64,000 bases of DNA from Gyrodactylus bullatarudis. Taxonomy: Eukaryota > Platyhelminthes > Monogenea > Gyrodactylidea > Gyrodactylidae. Under the pieces are notes generated by a model that saw only the letters and a program-made list of their open reading frames with translations, was not told the DNA's origin and did not search any database. This document shows positions 33,401-48,400 of this stretch, in pieces; positions within the stretch are counted from its first letter, which is position 1, and each line of letters begins with the position of its first letter. The stretch covers positions 237,084-301,083 of the forward strand of contig SSNU01000144.1 of assembly GCA_012064415.1 (NCBI GenBank), read 5' to 3'. The position numbers and the translations under genes were made by a program.

Positions 33401-36400
33401 ATTATCCAATTTATAAGATTTTGCTAATATTTTAATAACCACACGCAACTTACAATAATATTATTTATGTGATATGTGTCCAAAATACGGGAGAATTCGA
33501 TTGTATTATTCCAGAGTAGATGCAAACTCAGAGAGGAGTAATTGGTTAGAATCCATTCTGACTTAAAGGCCAGTAACTCCATTTGGTAATCAATTTCAAC
33601 TGGTACAAATGGAGATAAATCGGACCATATGGAGTCATCTTTGAATTCTATAGGCTTGACATCATGAGTAAGTCTCCTGAGAAGACTGGAATTACAAGTT
33701 TCTGTCTGATTGACAATAGCCCTATGATCAATTGAGTATCGGAGGTATAAATTTGATAGAGACTCTGCAAGAGTCTTATCGATGATGGCACAACGCTCAT
33801 TCTGTAAAATCTAGAGAATTTAGAGATTAGAGTGGAGATGAGAAATTTATCGCATAGATTTTAACCTACAGGATGAAATATGTTGACTTCGTTATCAGAC
33901 ATTCTGAAAACTTTTAGACTTCCTAAATCCTTGACATTCCTTGGATAATTGAAGAAGATATCGTTAGTTCTTTGACTCATATTCGAAGCAAGACTAGCAG
34001 TGAAGCGCCAATTTTGACAAAGAGTTTTTCCAATAAACTCTTTTGTGTATAGACGATACTCAATCGATAATTTGTTACCTTGGCCAGGTGAGGTTGATAA
34101 ATCCGATTTTACGACATCATAATTGAACTAGAGAAATAAATTTAATTAAAACTGTTGAGGTGTTCTACCAGGTAGTAAATAAAAGGTCTTATTTTACTAC
34201 TGGCTTGATGAAAATAAATATTCTATAATTTTGATCTGGTTGACTCACAATAACATGGTTTACCAAGCCTCTATCATCATTAACAAATAGGTCAGGTAAG
34301 CAGTCAAAGTTGAATAAGATTGGAATTCGGCGTAGTATCACATTGCGTTCCTCTTCACTTTTCCAGATGAACTGATTCGTCAAATCTAGGCCAAGGTACT
34401 TCTTACAGTTGTCACAAGTGTATTCAAGTTTGATAAGAATATCATTACCCTAAGAGAAAAGGTGAATTTAAATAAAGAAAATCTGATACCTTTTATTTCA
34501 TAAATTAGAGGAGATAATTTTGAAAATTTTCGATTTAGTAGAGCAATAATTGTAGTAAATTGAAAAAAAACCTAAAATCAAGATGTTACAGATTTCAAAG
34601 AAATATCCAATAGCTAGTCATCTAATGATTCGCAACAACCCCTGTTTTCACACATATAACTGTAAAAAATATATTCTTGGTCATCTTGACGAGATGAGCA
34701 GTATAGAAAAATTAACAATCTTTTTGATCTTTCTAGATTTTCCTCTTTTCAATACGTATTGAGTATATTCGATGCCAGTTAGATAAAGGTTTATCCACGA
34801 AATCGTTAGAATTAGATAATTCCAAGTTTTATGAACAAAAAATGCTTTTTAGAAATTCAATAATCTTACAGAAACTCCTTATTATTAGATTATAAGAATG
34901 TACAAGTTGTTTGCAAACTCAGCTAATTTTGGAATTGACTCTTGATAAAATCGGTAAAGATTCGTCAAGAATTTGCATAAAATAATCAAGAATTTAATTC
35001 AATTAAAAATCAAACTCTTTCTTCTTGCAGAGCTTGGTTTCTACTATATATACTATAGGCAAAAGAAAGTTTACATTGCATAACACCAGCGGGGGTGTTC
35101 AAATGAACACTGTGTTCATTCATATTTTCTTTTTTCTTTTCACTTTTGATCTACTTGATCTTGACTCTTTCATTTAATTTACCCCCTCCTCTCAATGAAT
35201 ATTAGTTATGCGGTGAATTTGATTCTTCTCTCCTTGACAAAGATAAGTAAACAGAGGAATTGCTCTGCATGATACTGAATACTTACAACATTTTCATTGA
35301 TAACAATAACATTTCTGGACAGATGGAAGGTATCATTGGATATTTCTCTAGCCCACGTTGGTTTCCAAACTTGAAAGGCTTCCTCGGACAAACCGTAGAT
35401 AGTTTGGACACGCAAGGTTACGTTGAAGGAATATTCTTGATCGTTCAAGTCAACTTTATCGTTACTGACAATGGGAGTGATTTGGTATGAGTTCACAGAG
35501 GTGGTGAATATGTATGATTCCTCTTTGACCAATGTCTGCGGTTTCTCTAAACCCATGATAGACCTCACATGTTCGATTCGCAATTGATATTGGACAACTC
35601 GGTTGTCATTCCTAATGAGGTTAAGACCCCAGTTCACTTCGAATCCTCGACCAGAATTCATTATCACACGATAATTTTCAATTTTTGGATGAACTAGGAA
35701 AAATATGATATAATTATAAGTACATGATTAAGGTAGTTGATATGAAGATGGGAATTTAAGATTTTTACAAAGAAAGAAATCGAATTGGATCAAGATTTTT
35801 GTATTCTAGATCTTGAGGCCTGCTTTCACGATATGATAAAAAAAATTTGAAAAAATCAATTTCTAAGTAAAGTATGGAATAAAAGTTGAAAAAATGGGAA
35901 TTTGGCGCTACTTCGAGATGAAAAAATCGAGAATTTTGAGAAAATTATAAATTCCCATTTTCATATTAACTAGCTTTAGTGTGAACTAACAGGAATATTT
36001 GTTATATATTTTATATTTCTATTGTATGATCAAAGGGGTTAAGTAGCGATCAAGATTAAATTACAAATGGGAAATATAGAAAATAAGCTTGAATCAATGA
36101 ATATGAAAAATAATTTCATCATGATGACGCAAGATAAACGAAAAAAAGGCAAAAGAAAGATGAATACATCTCAAGGCCGGAAGAGTAGAATTAAATTTAC
36201 TCTTAAAAGAGAAAAGAGAGTGTAGGGTCAAGAAATAGTTCTTTCCCTATTTTCCAATATTTATTTATCCTAAAAGGCGGATATATAAATCTTACCATCT
36301 TCCAGCGTCCGGAATATCTTGAGAAAGCATCCATCCTGATCTGTCTCAGAGGAATCTTCAGCAAAGTAGCAAATTAACAGCTGATACAAAGTGGCCGGAA

Positions 36401-39400
36401 TAAGATTATCGAAGGAATTACGGCCGGAAAGAAGGTTTTCGAGTAACTCTTGGCGTGGTGATGATACTCTCGACTCTTCCAGAGATACCAGGGACACTCG
36501 AATGTAGCGTGAATGATTTCTCGACTGCCAGGAATATTCTACAGAGTTTGCTGTGAGAGAGTCTATACTACCAGCTATCGTTGTTGGCTTTTCGTGTGTA
36601 TCATGAGTTAAATTCTTTTGCTCATCTCTTTCTTCCCTTCCTGTATTTATCTTGGAAATATTGAAAAGAGAATTATTATGCTCTGGTAAAAGAAGTTTGC
36701 TCGATCATAATCAATGAAAGGAATGCATAAAATTGTGAGCATTCGAGTAAAATACATTTTTGAGGACAACTAGTTCATTTTTATGCTCACTTTTTCATTA
36801 ACCACTCGACCTGATTGTGCATTTCCCTCGTTCTCACGTGCTCCCGACTTTGCATTGTCAGCTAATTTCGAAGAGAAAAATAAAATAAAAATATTTACAA
36901 AAAGGAAGGAAAGAAGAAGAGGATAGATAAAGAATTCCTACTCTTGTAACCAAGTGGAAATGTTGGAATTTCTTCGCCTAATTAAATATCCCTACCCACC
37001 TTGCTATGGGTACAAGTTAAATTTACTGTTTACTACTTTTAAACTGTAGTACTTTAGATGAATATTTATCACAAAAAGTATTACAGATTCAGTAAAAATG
37101 ATCTAAGACTAGTTCTATAATAAAATTCAATAAAAATTAATTCAACATTAGCATTCTCGGCCATTGGTCATTTTGAAGAGGCTAAATTAAATACTCTAAT
37201 CTTGATGAGGTCGTGAAAAAATATATAGTATTTTGTGGCATGGTTGACCTAAGCTTTGCTAAATTCTTCTTGAAATAATGATTGGAAATTTGGATTTTAC
37301 CCAAAAGTAGTGAAACTCTTTCGAAATTAAAAAAACAATTCTTTTCAAGAGCCACAAAACTTACGTGTATTGTTAAGAAAAACTTTGTGGGGTGGTGTCT
37401 TCTCTGAAGCTCCAACTATATTCTCACAGTTGAGACTGAGCAGAAATTTGTCCTCAAGAAGTTCATGAAATAATTGAATCCTTGTATTACAGACGACATG
37501 TCTTTTATTCTCAACACTGTCTAGTTTTTTGACCTCAGGTTTATTCAGGATTGTTGTACATGTGTAGGCATCTGAGTCAATCGATAAGAGTCTCTTCCAT
37601 GTATCTAAATTGATTTGAGAGAACGTAGAAACTAGATAATCAGCATTTTTCATCATTATCCTTGATTACTTTTAATCAGTTATGTAATGCAATTAGAATA
37701 CATAATCGATTCAGGAGTGAATTTATCTTAAAATTTCAAGAAAAATATATTCTTTATATTCAATAGCTCGGACAAAAGAATGAGGGGAAGTAGCGATTGG
37801 GTTATTTGTCAATCTACCTCCATATATATATATTTACAGATAGGTTCTTTGAACTTTAAGCTCAGTTCCTTTCCCAACCCTTTGGATGGATGTTGTTGCA
37901 AATGAATATATATATTTAGGAGATATTTCTATCCTCTTACAATGCATCAAATCAGTCAAAATATAGTAGTAATAATAAAATATGTTAAATGTTTTCATTT
38001 TGCCGTCATTACATATAACTATAGGGAATAATAACCAACCATTGTTATTGTGTATAATTTGCACAAGCCTAGTACTGGTATTCATTTAACTTCACTCAGT
38101 TTTTATTATTATTTTGGGACTTTCTTGCATAATTTCCTATTAAATATATGCAAGATATTGAAAGATGAAAAATCTTCTTGCTAAACACATTATAGGAATT
38201 GACTTTTAATCCAAACAAAGATTTGCTTGACCTGAACCTATTGTGTTTTACTTTTGATCCTTCCATCTTTGTGTCAACTTAAGATATTCTTTGGCTTTGC
38301 TTTGAATTAAGTAAAGAGGAATGAAAGAAACATTTGAAGATATCCATCAACCCCTTGGAGAGAAAAATTATTACAATAGAATGCAGTTGAGAATTTTATT
38401 TTAAATGCACGTACAAACAACCCTCTTCAAAGGGTCTTTCTTACTTTGGAAATAAGAAAAAACTCTATTCTTCTATTTGTAATATACTGTTTTTGACGAG
38501 CTTTCAAGATCAACGCATATTGATTGGAGAAGATAATTAAGAAAAAACTACATTTACAGCAAAGATAAAAAAGTTAAAGAGAAAAGTTTCTTGATCGATT
38601 CTGTCCTGTTGCATGATAAGGAAACATTACTCAAGTGAATAGTTGAGATGAAAATAGTTTTCTCCTGAGTAATTTGATGTATAGTTCAAACTTGTATAAT
38701 TAACTGACCAAAAGAAATACATCAGAATTCTCATTCAAAGTACATTGATCATCATAGATATTGCATGTGAGACATATCGAATGGGTTATCAGAAATTTAT
38801 CATGAGATTTACGGAACTACGGTTGACCAATTGTAGCCAGATAGAAGGAAGACTCATCAAAGATAGAATCGTAATAAAAACTTAATCAAGTATTACAGTT
38901 GTGATTTAGGTTCATAAGGAAGATAAGAGAACAAGCGAATAATAAGTGATAAACGTTTTATTTCGCCGGGTCTCTTCAGACTTAATCCCGGGCTTGAATT
39001 ATATACTTTTACAATGCAATTATTTCTGCTGTAATAATAACAAATAGACCAGGCATAATAAAGCGTAATAAAATTGTAATATCTCAGATGAAGCTCGACA
39101 ATATTACCATTCAAATCAATCAAGTATATCTTGATGAAATTACCATCTTCTGAGTAGGCAGAATAGTACAAAGGGTTTAGCGTGAATTTCCATATAAACA
39201 AGCTCTCATCTAATCATTTGAGCAAAAAAGGTCTCCTAGGGTTTTCTTTAAGATCGAAAATTCAAAATTTTAGATTAAAAGATACTGTAGAACCCAAAGT
39301 TTGTAGGAAGTTTGATCATTTCTGAGAATTAATTTTAAATTCTAATAGAAAAAACACAAAAGAAAAAAATTGCTGGTCAAAATTATGATTATTTTGAAAA

Positions 39401-42400
39401 GCGAGTGGACATTAATCAATCAATAGAATGTTGGAACAAAAAAACAAGATCAAGAGAGTGAAAATTTCTATTTGATCCGTCTAATCATTATCACTAGCTT
39501 GAATAGGCATGCTGAAATTAAGTGTTTATTTGATACGTGGATGACTCATAAACTTGTTGAATTATTTTCATTAATTTTGTATGATTTGACACTGATCGCT
39601 TTTTTCTAGATGATTATTCAGGTAATTTTTAATAAAGATATTTTTAATGAAATTAGGATTAATCTTTCAAGAGCTTAACACCTAGACGATTGGATAATTA
39701 ATTTTGATGTGACTGAATATTAGGTCGTGGGACAAGAAATGGGTCTGAATACAAAAAAAACTGTAGACTGAAATCGAAGTTCTCATCCTGAGGTGTGGTG
39801 TCGCGTTGTCCTGGAGAGATATGATTCTATATTTGTCTGAATTTATATTAGTTTAGAAGGATAAAAATTTTGGTATAGTTAGAGTCTCATCACTTATCGT
39901 ACAACCTAATAAACCTGGCAGAGGACAGGTCAAAGCTGGGAGAATTCGAAGAAAAAGGTTTTAAATCAAATTATTTCCTCTTTGAAGGTGAAATGAGGTG
40001 GTATTATTGATTGACAAATAAAAGGATTTATTGCCGAAGCTATTGGTTAATTCAATCCATTAGTTTATAGAGTTTAATGGAAATGTAGGTCAAAAGTCAG
40101 TGAGACAAAGAAAGATTGGGTATCCTTAATTCTTACCAATTCGTCATGGGTATATTTTGAAAATTAACTTACTAGCCTTATTGTTCAGGGGGGAATAGAA
40201 GAGATTGAACTTGTTCCTCGTATCAAAATCAGTTTCACTCTCTTGTGACCAGGTGAGGTTGAGAAATTCCCAACTCCTCCCATTGACCGTTACTAGTTCC
40301 TTTGTTGTCTCGATTATATTTGGAGTCGTACATTGGGAAATAATCTAATTAAAAGAAACACTTGATATTAGTCCAAAAGGCGAGAATTGTGTGATATTTT
40401 TCGAGCGTACTTTAAGCCTAGTTGAATCTGTAAACTTTCCCAATTTCGACTTGACCATGCATTCAATGTTATCGAGGAAATTATCTTTGGTGATATTAAA
40501 TATAGTTAACTGTGTGGTTCCTCTCATGGCATTTGTAACAATTGAAATGTTCTCTCTAATATCAAAGATTTCAGAATTCCCATTAGCATCGTATTGTGAC
40601 CATAGAACTTCAATTTCATCATCCTTATCATAAGTGTAGTTACAGGTTAGTCTTAAACTATGACCTTCGATAAGGTATAACACATGGGTCTCCTCCAACA
40701 ATTTCACAGTCGGGACTTCTATAGCGAGAAAAAAGGAAAATTATTTCGTTTATTTTGAAAAAATGCGCAATAATCAATAACCATGGATTTGGTTGAACAA
40801 ATTGAAAACTTTGAAAATGTAGAATCCCTCCTCTACAGACATGATTCATTTTCCCCATAAGAAGAGACATAGGAAGTATTCAGGGAAAAGAAAAGCCTAA
40901 CTACGAATATCCATTTGTTTCTTCTCAAACTTTGGGATTTCCCAATTGGTCTCTCACTTGACAACTAATAGTGGATGTGTGTGTGCATTTTATAATTCCA
41001 TACATTCCATACAAAGCAAACAAGTTGCCAGTGTGCAACAAAACCTGTTCAAGAAACAATAAAAAGGTGAACTTGATATGCTAGAAGAAGGCTGAGGTTA
41101 CCCTCTCCAATACCCCAATTCTATTCATTTATTATCTTTATAGATGAAGATGAACAAAGCAAGTGAATACATCTGTATTGTCTGTTAATTATTTGTGATT
41201 AATTCAATCAGAAAAAAAATATTTTAAGATACCAAAAAAAGATGATAGTAGTAAATTATTAACAACATTATTTTTCAATGTGGGTGTTAGAGAGAGAATA
41301 GCTAGTAGACATCCTTTTCTTGCTATCTTTCTCTCTGTTTGTGTCTTGGATATCATCAACGTAATCCTCTTTCCCCTTTTAATGTCATTCAAATTCAACA
41401 TACTTGAAGAGGAGAAAAACAAAGAATTGGAAGCATAATTAATTAATTAACTTGACTACACTCTCATACTTATCCAGAGAGGACCACTTGTTGAATTTTG
41501 ATTGGTCGAAAATAAGAATAGTGATGAGATCAAAATTTGCAATCAAGAGAGGCCCTGAATTATTACTACTAACCAAAAAATTATTGACAAGAGTAAAATT
41601 GTGTATACACACATATCATGTTAGAAAAAGGTTGCCTTGGAATGGAACGAAAAGCATTTCTTATCAAGTCATGCAATGAATTATTATGTACAAAGTACAT
41701 CATCATTTCGAGGTGGGAAGTAAGGGAGAGAGGCTCAAGCTACAAAGAGACATTAGGCAAATTTAATTACACAACCCCACTCTCTCGAATGGATTGGGAA
41801 ATGTGTGATTTTTCCACTCTTCTGTTCAATAAATTTATTGGGCATGTTTTTCATCATCACAGATGATTAAGGAAACTCAAAAAAAGAAAATAGTATTATT
41901 GACCCTTAAAGTCCCAGAGAATTTCTTCTCATAATTTCCATTAAATCTTTTATCTATCATTTGGTATTTTAATACGCTGATTAAGAATCTACAGTTATTT
42001 TAGCACAAGTAATAATAGTTAAAAAATTATCAATGAAAAATTGAGTCATTTTTTGATCCAAAAGTAGGCTATCTAAAGATATGATTACTAGATAAAAGTT
42101 ATCTTACTTTTTTTCTATGACCATGAGAAGTAGGTTTTCAAAATAAAACGTTTTAAAAATAATTAATTTTTTTTGAAAAAATCAACTTTCTTTGAATAAG
42201 TATAGCACTATTTTGACGAATGAGAGATCTGAGATCCTTGCATAATCCAAAGGATTAATCAATTTCCTACTGAATGGTGGATAAATGAAGTATTTTCTGA
42301 GGGAAATAATGAATAATAATGAGTTGCTAGCATGCTGGTCTGATAAGGTAAAACCTATATAGTCCCTTAAGATGAGCTCCAAATCATCTATAGAAATAAA

Positions 42401-45400
42401 TCTTTTCGAAGAAGCTCGGTATTACCTACTACAGTGATGTAAAGCTAATAGAGAATACCCCAATTCTGTGAAACCAAATAAGGCTTTTAAAGAATAAATA
42501 TTAGGTCTGATCTTTTGTTGAAGATATAAAACAACTAAAGTTGGTTGACATGAAGTTTTCTCTCGTTTTTTCATCAAGAATTCAAATATTTTAAAGATTT
42601 TTTGAAGTCCTACTCATGTTAACCACTTTTACCAGTTGAAGAAAAAATTCTTAAAAAAACTATTTTTATCAAAAATATGGCCATATTTCGAATTTCAATT
42701 TGGAGCCAAAATCCCATTTTTTTGAACTTTGAAAGTCGATCAAAGAGGTTTTTCAGGATCAGGATAAGACAAGAAAGCTGACTAGCACCGTCAAATTACC
42801 GACAGTTACCCTATTTCCGAGAGATTTTGAATTATCAAAATTTCATTGATTTTCAAGTATCGAAAATGGTCAAAAAATTGAAATTCAGCTTCCAAACGAT
42901 AAAAAGGCTATGCATCAGATAAGATTCAGTCGAATTGATTTTCTTGTCTAGTCTTGATCAACCTCCTACTTTCAATTCGAAAGAAATTTTCAGTTCAAAG
43001 TTTGAAAAAAATTTTGGCGCCAAATTGCAATTTGAAAAATGATCATATTTATCATTAATAAGATGGCTTTTCAGAATTTTTTTCTTCAACTATTAAAGTG
43101 GGCAACATGAGCAGGACTTCAAAAAATCTTTAAAATATTTGAATTCTTGATGAAAATATCGAGATTTCTATAAAAATCATAGATTCTCAACTTCATATCA
43201 ATTAGCTTTAATACAAAATCTATAAATGGCTCTATAGTATCTTTAATTTTAATCGAAAGTAAATCTTTGTTTAAAACTTTGAATAATTCAGATCAATAGA
43301 TAGAACTGTATTGAATGTTTATTAATTACAACTTATTAAATGAAATAATAACCTTACTTTTGGAAGATTACCAACATTAACATTGACTATTTTTCCATTT
43401 TTATTTCTTGTTAAGATGTATTTTGTTCAAATTGAAAGCCTGGAATTTTATTTTCACCTCGATTTCTAGTAAAACTTTCAGATTTACACCCAACTGACAA
43501 TGCAAATCAATGATTGCTTTGTTGTGTTTAATCCTAGGTGATTATTCAGTTTAATAAGCTAAAAATTTGAAGACTTTTAATCTTGCTCAAATCTAAGTGG
43601 GTCATTTAAATATCATAGAACTGATAATTATAAATAGAATGAAATAAAGTGATATGAAACAAGAAGGCAGCCCTTTCTCATTTACTGCAATTCACAGAGG
43701 TATTTTATTTTTATGGCGTATCCCAAAGTTTTATGATGCAATTAAAATTTGATTTTCTTGTAAAAATAAATAAATAGTTTCGGAGGCAAAGATAGCAAAA
43801 GGGTTGAAATAACTTGGTTCTAACCTTGTTGGTATTGCTAGCATCATCAATGTATACGGATTTATGTGAATAGAGAGTGGAAACTAACCCAAGGCGAATA
43901 TTTGCATGGAAACTTGGTTGCTACCAAATTTATTGACTTGTGAACAGGTATAAATTATCTGAGAGAGATTCCTTTCCAGGGTTGGGAGATAAACTGCCTT
44001 GGAGAATTGTCCATTAAACTTCATGCCTTTGATAATACCACCAAAGAGGAATGTTTCAGCAGGATGATTCCCCTGAATGTCAGGCGTCATGTCAATTATT
44101 TTGATCTCTGATATTTTCATCTCGTACAATGAACTTTTATGATTGTTCCTTTCTTTAATGGAAACGAAAAGGGAAAATTACAGAAAATATATCATATAAT
44201 ATAACATAAAGTCAGCTGATTTGAAGTTGGGAATCTATGGTTTTGGCAGAAATAACAATTTGATTAGGATTTTCAGATATCTGAAGTCCTGTATTTACAA
44301 ATTAAAAATATTTTAGAGAAATATGGAAATTTTTGAGAACCAATTTATTAAGATAAATATTAGAGAAGGCAAGTGATCAAAGCCATTATAGAACATGGAA
44401 TTTTTACAACTGGATCCCTTTCTCAAGAGAAGACAATGAACTCAGTGAAACCCTACCCCTCCTACCTGTGATATTCTTTCAATTTCCATTCGTCGAATTA
44501 GAGGAGTTTAAATTTTTCATTATTGTATGTATAAATATCAAGTCGGTGTAAGAGTCTGATGAGAACCGGTGAAATAAAAGCTTTATTACTCATTATTCAG
44601 TCATCTTCAAAATCCTCTAAGAAATGAATATTTCTACTAATTCAGGTGGAATTTTCCGGTTTTTGATGAATATATTGAAATTCTGAGAAAATCCTAGATT
44701 TCCACATCCATATCAAATAAGCTCTATATATAGAATCTTTATCTAGAAATTGGAATTTAAGACTAATATTCAAATAAAAAATAGATCTCAATCTTAGATA
44801 CTTCAAATTCTTATTTTTTGAAAGTGATTCTTAAATAATTGACAAAATCATAAAAGAGTTTGAAACCCTGCTGGATGAAAAGTATCCTCAAGATATATTT
44901 GGATTAATTGATATCATGCCAAGAGTTCACTCAAAAATGGATAGAAAAAAGCACTTCTACTCATTTCCAGGTCAAGCAAAGTACAAAGGTTGTAGAATTT
45001 CCCCAAACCAACAAGTTAAATGTTAAATTATTAATAGGAAATTTATTTTCCAGTGTGAAATGAGAGGAATAACATCGATGAAAGCATTGAAATTGTACAG
45101 GGAATATGCTCAAACTAACCAATAAACCAATAGTCCTGTTTCATCCTTGGATTTCCAGTTAGTGGGCAGTTGATAATTAGTGGTTTTTTCATCTTGAGGT
45201 AAAATTTGTTGACTCCGCCATTGTTAGGGATGTATTTTGTGAATTGTGGAGATATCATTGGCTTGTAATCTGCAAGAAAAATGTTTAACAAGTTGTTAAG
45301 ATTTCTATTACTTTTAATGGGCCAAAGTTAATATAGTGTCTCCTTCTACAAGCTACAGGGTTTGAAAAAATTCGATTCCTCTCAGAAGAAACTAAGTGAC

Positions 45401-48400
45401 CTAATTTCCTGCCCATTTTATTGGAGTTTCAAGGGAAACAGACTTTTCGATCACTTTCGTGACTTTGGTGATGAACGAAATGAATAAAATCACACAGAAA
45501 TCAGATAAATAAAGCTTTTGAAAATTAATTTTCATTTCATTTGGTAATAATGATGACTCACTTTGGACTTGAAGCCAGAAAGTGATCATATCCTCATCGC
45601 TTTGGCTATTACGGAGGGAACATTGATAAATGGCTTCATCGCTAATTTCGATCCCCTCCAAGAGTAGAGATCCATTCGAGGATTTACGTATTCTCTGATT
45701 ATATATCCTATAGTAATAATAAAAAGATGATTCAGATATATCTTATCTATTTTTGTAGTAATATTAATACTTTAGTTGAAAAAAAATAAAATAATTTATG
45801 TAACGTCATGCTGGATAATGCTACCAAAAGTAAAGAGAATACATCTTATTCAATGGAAAAAGGAACAGGCAAAAAAATAATTCAGCCTCAGGTCATAGCT
45901 AATTTGTGTGAAATTGATAAAATCTAAGAATAAATCATAGATTTTTAATAACTAACTAGCTATATAAATTAATAAAAGTCTTATTTTCATAATATCTAGC
46001 TTTCAGTTTTTCATCAACTATAGCAAATGTTAAAGTGCAAATTTTATAGTGCTTGCCCCCCCCATCCCGATAGAACATGAAATTTTTAATCTAGGAAACA
46101 AGAGAGACCTTACATTTGACTCAGATTGTATTGATTAACAATGAAAGTATATAGTAAACCTCAGTAATAAAGCTGTAAGGATAGACTTTACTAAGTTAAT
46201 CTTTGATCAGGTAGGATATTAAAATTTTTCTGACATTGAAGAAAGAGGAAATATTTTCCATTGATTTGTCAAAATTGATTAACTGTTAAGTAAATTGAAC
46301 CTATTAGAGAAATAAATGGAAAACAGTTGTCTTGACAATTCATAAACAATCTCAAATGTATAAACTCTGAGTCATAAAAAATATGGAATCTATGCAAAGA
46401 TGACAGTTAAGCAAAGATGTTATAAAACAAATAATCCATGATAAAATTGTATAGGAGGACATAGGAGGAACATGTGTATTTGAAATCACAAGAGAATACT
46501 GGATTTTTCTGTGTGTCAAATCTTGAATTGATTTCTGGAATATTGATAAGTCAAGATATTACACTTGGAAGGAGGAATGTGGGATGTCTCATCAATCCGG
46601 AAGTTATTCTTATCATCAATCTTTTTTATTCTTTCTGAGTTTATTCAAAAATTAAGAGATGAAAAACATCTTGTTTCTAATTAGTAATTGGAGTGCATTG
46701 ATTATTAGATCAAAACTACATTGGAATTTATTTTAATGGAGATTTGTCTTCTCGGACCTAGATGTGTCAATTCCATAAGAGAGCCTAACGCTATCCAACG
46801 TTCAGGGGCAAAAGTATGCGCTTTTCATCTTTACCAAGACTATAGTCAGTACATCATAGCTACAATTTGAACTAGGATATTTGACAGCTAGGTTAGAAGA
46901 ACCTTATTGCTTCGAGGCTAAACAAATGATGATGAGATCGGGTAATTTTTCATCAGAGTTAAATCTCAGAAACTTGAAACTTAAACTGAGCAATAGAAAT
47001 GATCAAACTTTGATAGTATTTCTTGTAATGTGTAATTTAGAGTTTGAATAAATTTCCAAAAAAGATTCCCGACACAAAATTTGCTCAAACGTAAAAATTG
47101 AAAATCGCAATAATAAATGGTAAATTGAAAGTGAGCAAGCAATGAAATACTCTCTCATTAACAAGATTCAGATTCAACTGAATAGGAAAAGTGAAAAAAT
47201 GTGCTAGAAAATTAGAGGAAAACTTGTTCCAGATGTTTGGAGAGAATTTTTCATCTGTCTATAATCACAGTCAAAATAAAAGGGGATGCACAACCAAATT
47301 GAAAAGTTGGAACACATGTAAAAAAGTATTTTATTTCTCTCCCAAGAGAGATAACGAGAAATTCTAATGAAAACCTACTTGGGTGTAAATGCATCAGAGT
47401 TAATAAACCAGGTAACATTTGGACTCAGGTTTTGTGAAGCTCCATTCTGACTTGTTGATGGTATGATAATGGAAGATTTACAAGGCAGTTCCACGATATC
47501 TCCAACATTTGTTTTTCGCAGAAACGTATTCTTTGAAAGCTTTTCAAAATTTCCATCCAAATCATGGGATATTATGGGGATGGTGTTGAAATTGAGGTAG
47601 GCAATACTTTCAATAGCCTCTAGGGCATTGTTTTCATAAGTGGCTTTACATTTTATTCTAGAAAAAAAATTTAAATGACTTTAGCAGTAATTCTTTCAGA
47701 AGAAGAGTGTATTTTTATCAAAGATATGCTCAAAAAACTAGGATATTAGCACTGAAAATATTCCTCGAGGTAAATTATAGGAATAACAGACATGGTTATG
47801 GTTTCGGTATAACCGAGGTGTTAAAAGTTGGTAAAAATACACGTATAGTAGAATTTAAATCATGGTAACATAATCTTTCATATTTAATTGAAAAATAAAG
47901 TTGGGATTAATAAGGAAGAATTTAAATTTATTTGTCTAAAAAAATATTGTATTTCATGATGTTTTATAGCAGTCTGGAATGAGAAATTAATTTTGTAATA
48001 AAATTTTCAACTAAAATGAACCAAAAATCTCAAAAAATTCTTCCAAGTAAACCCTCAAGAATGTAAGAAATGTCGACAACATCATAGTCTGGTTCTAACC
48101 TTACAGAAATACAAAGCCGATGAAAAATATCTCACATTAGTGTTTAAATATATATATTTTTTAATCGAGGAAATCACATTACTGAGGTATTAAGATACTT
48201 TTTAATCAGAATTAAATTAATTCTAGAAAAGCTGATCGACATTTGGCACGTATCGAGTAATTCTGAAGATTTTATTAAACTCTTTGCCAAAACAAGTAAA
48301 TGTTTAAAGAATAAAGTACTTTGAATATCAACAAGCAGAGTATTACATTCTGAAAGAATTGTTTACTTACTTTTTAGGGGGAGGTAGAAAGAATTGAAAA

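Noticed and set aside
37834..38085. 83-aa minus-strand ORF in a sidekick intron
   Set aside because: No phase-matched splice sites with the neighbouring exons and a low-complexity Tyr/Ile run.
44555..44585. Second hammerhead core (CTGATGAG ... GGTGAAAT)
   Set aside because: Helix II would have essentially no loop and a U at the 11.1 position. No helix I or cleavage triplet fits.
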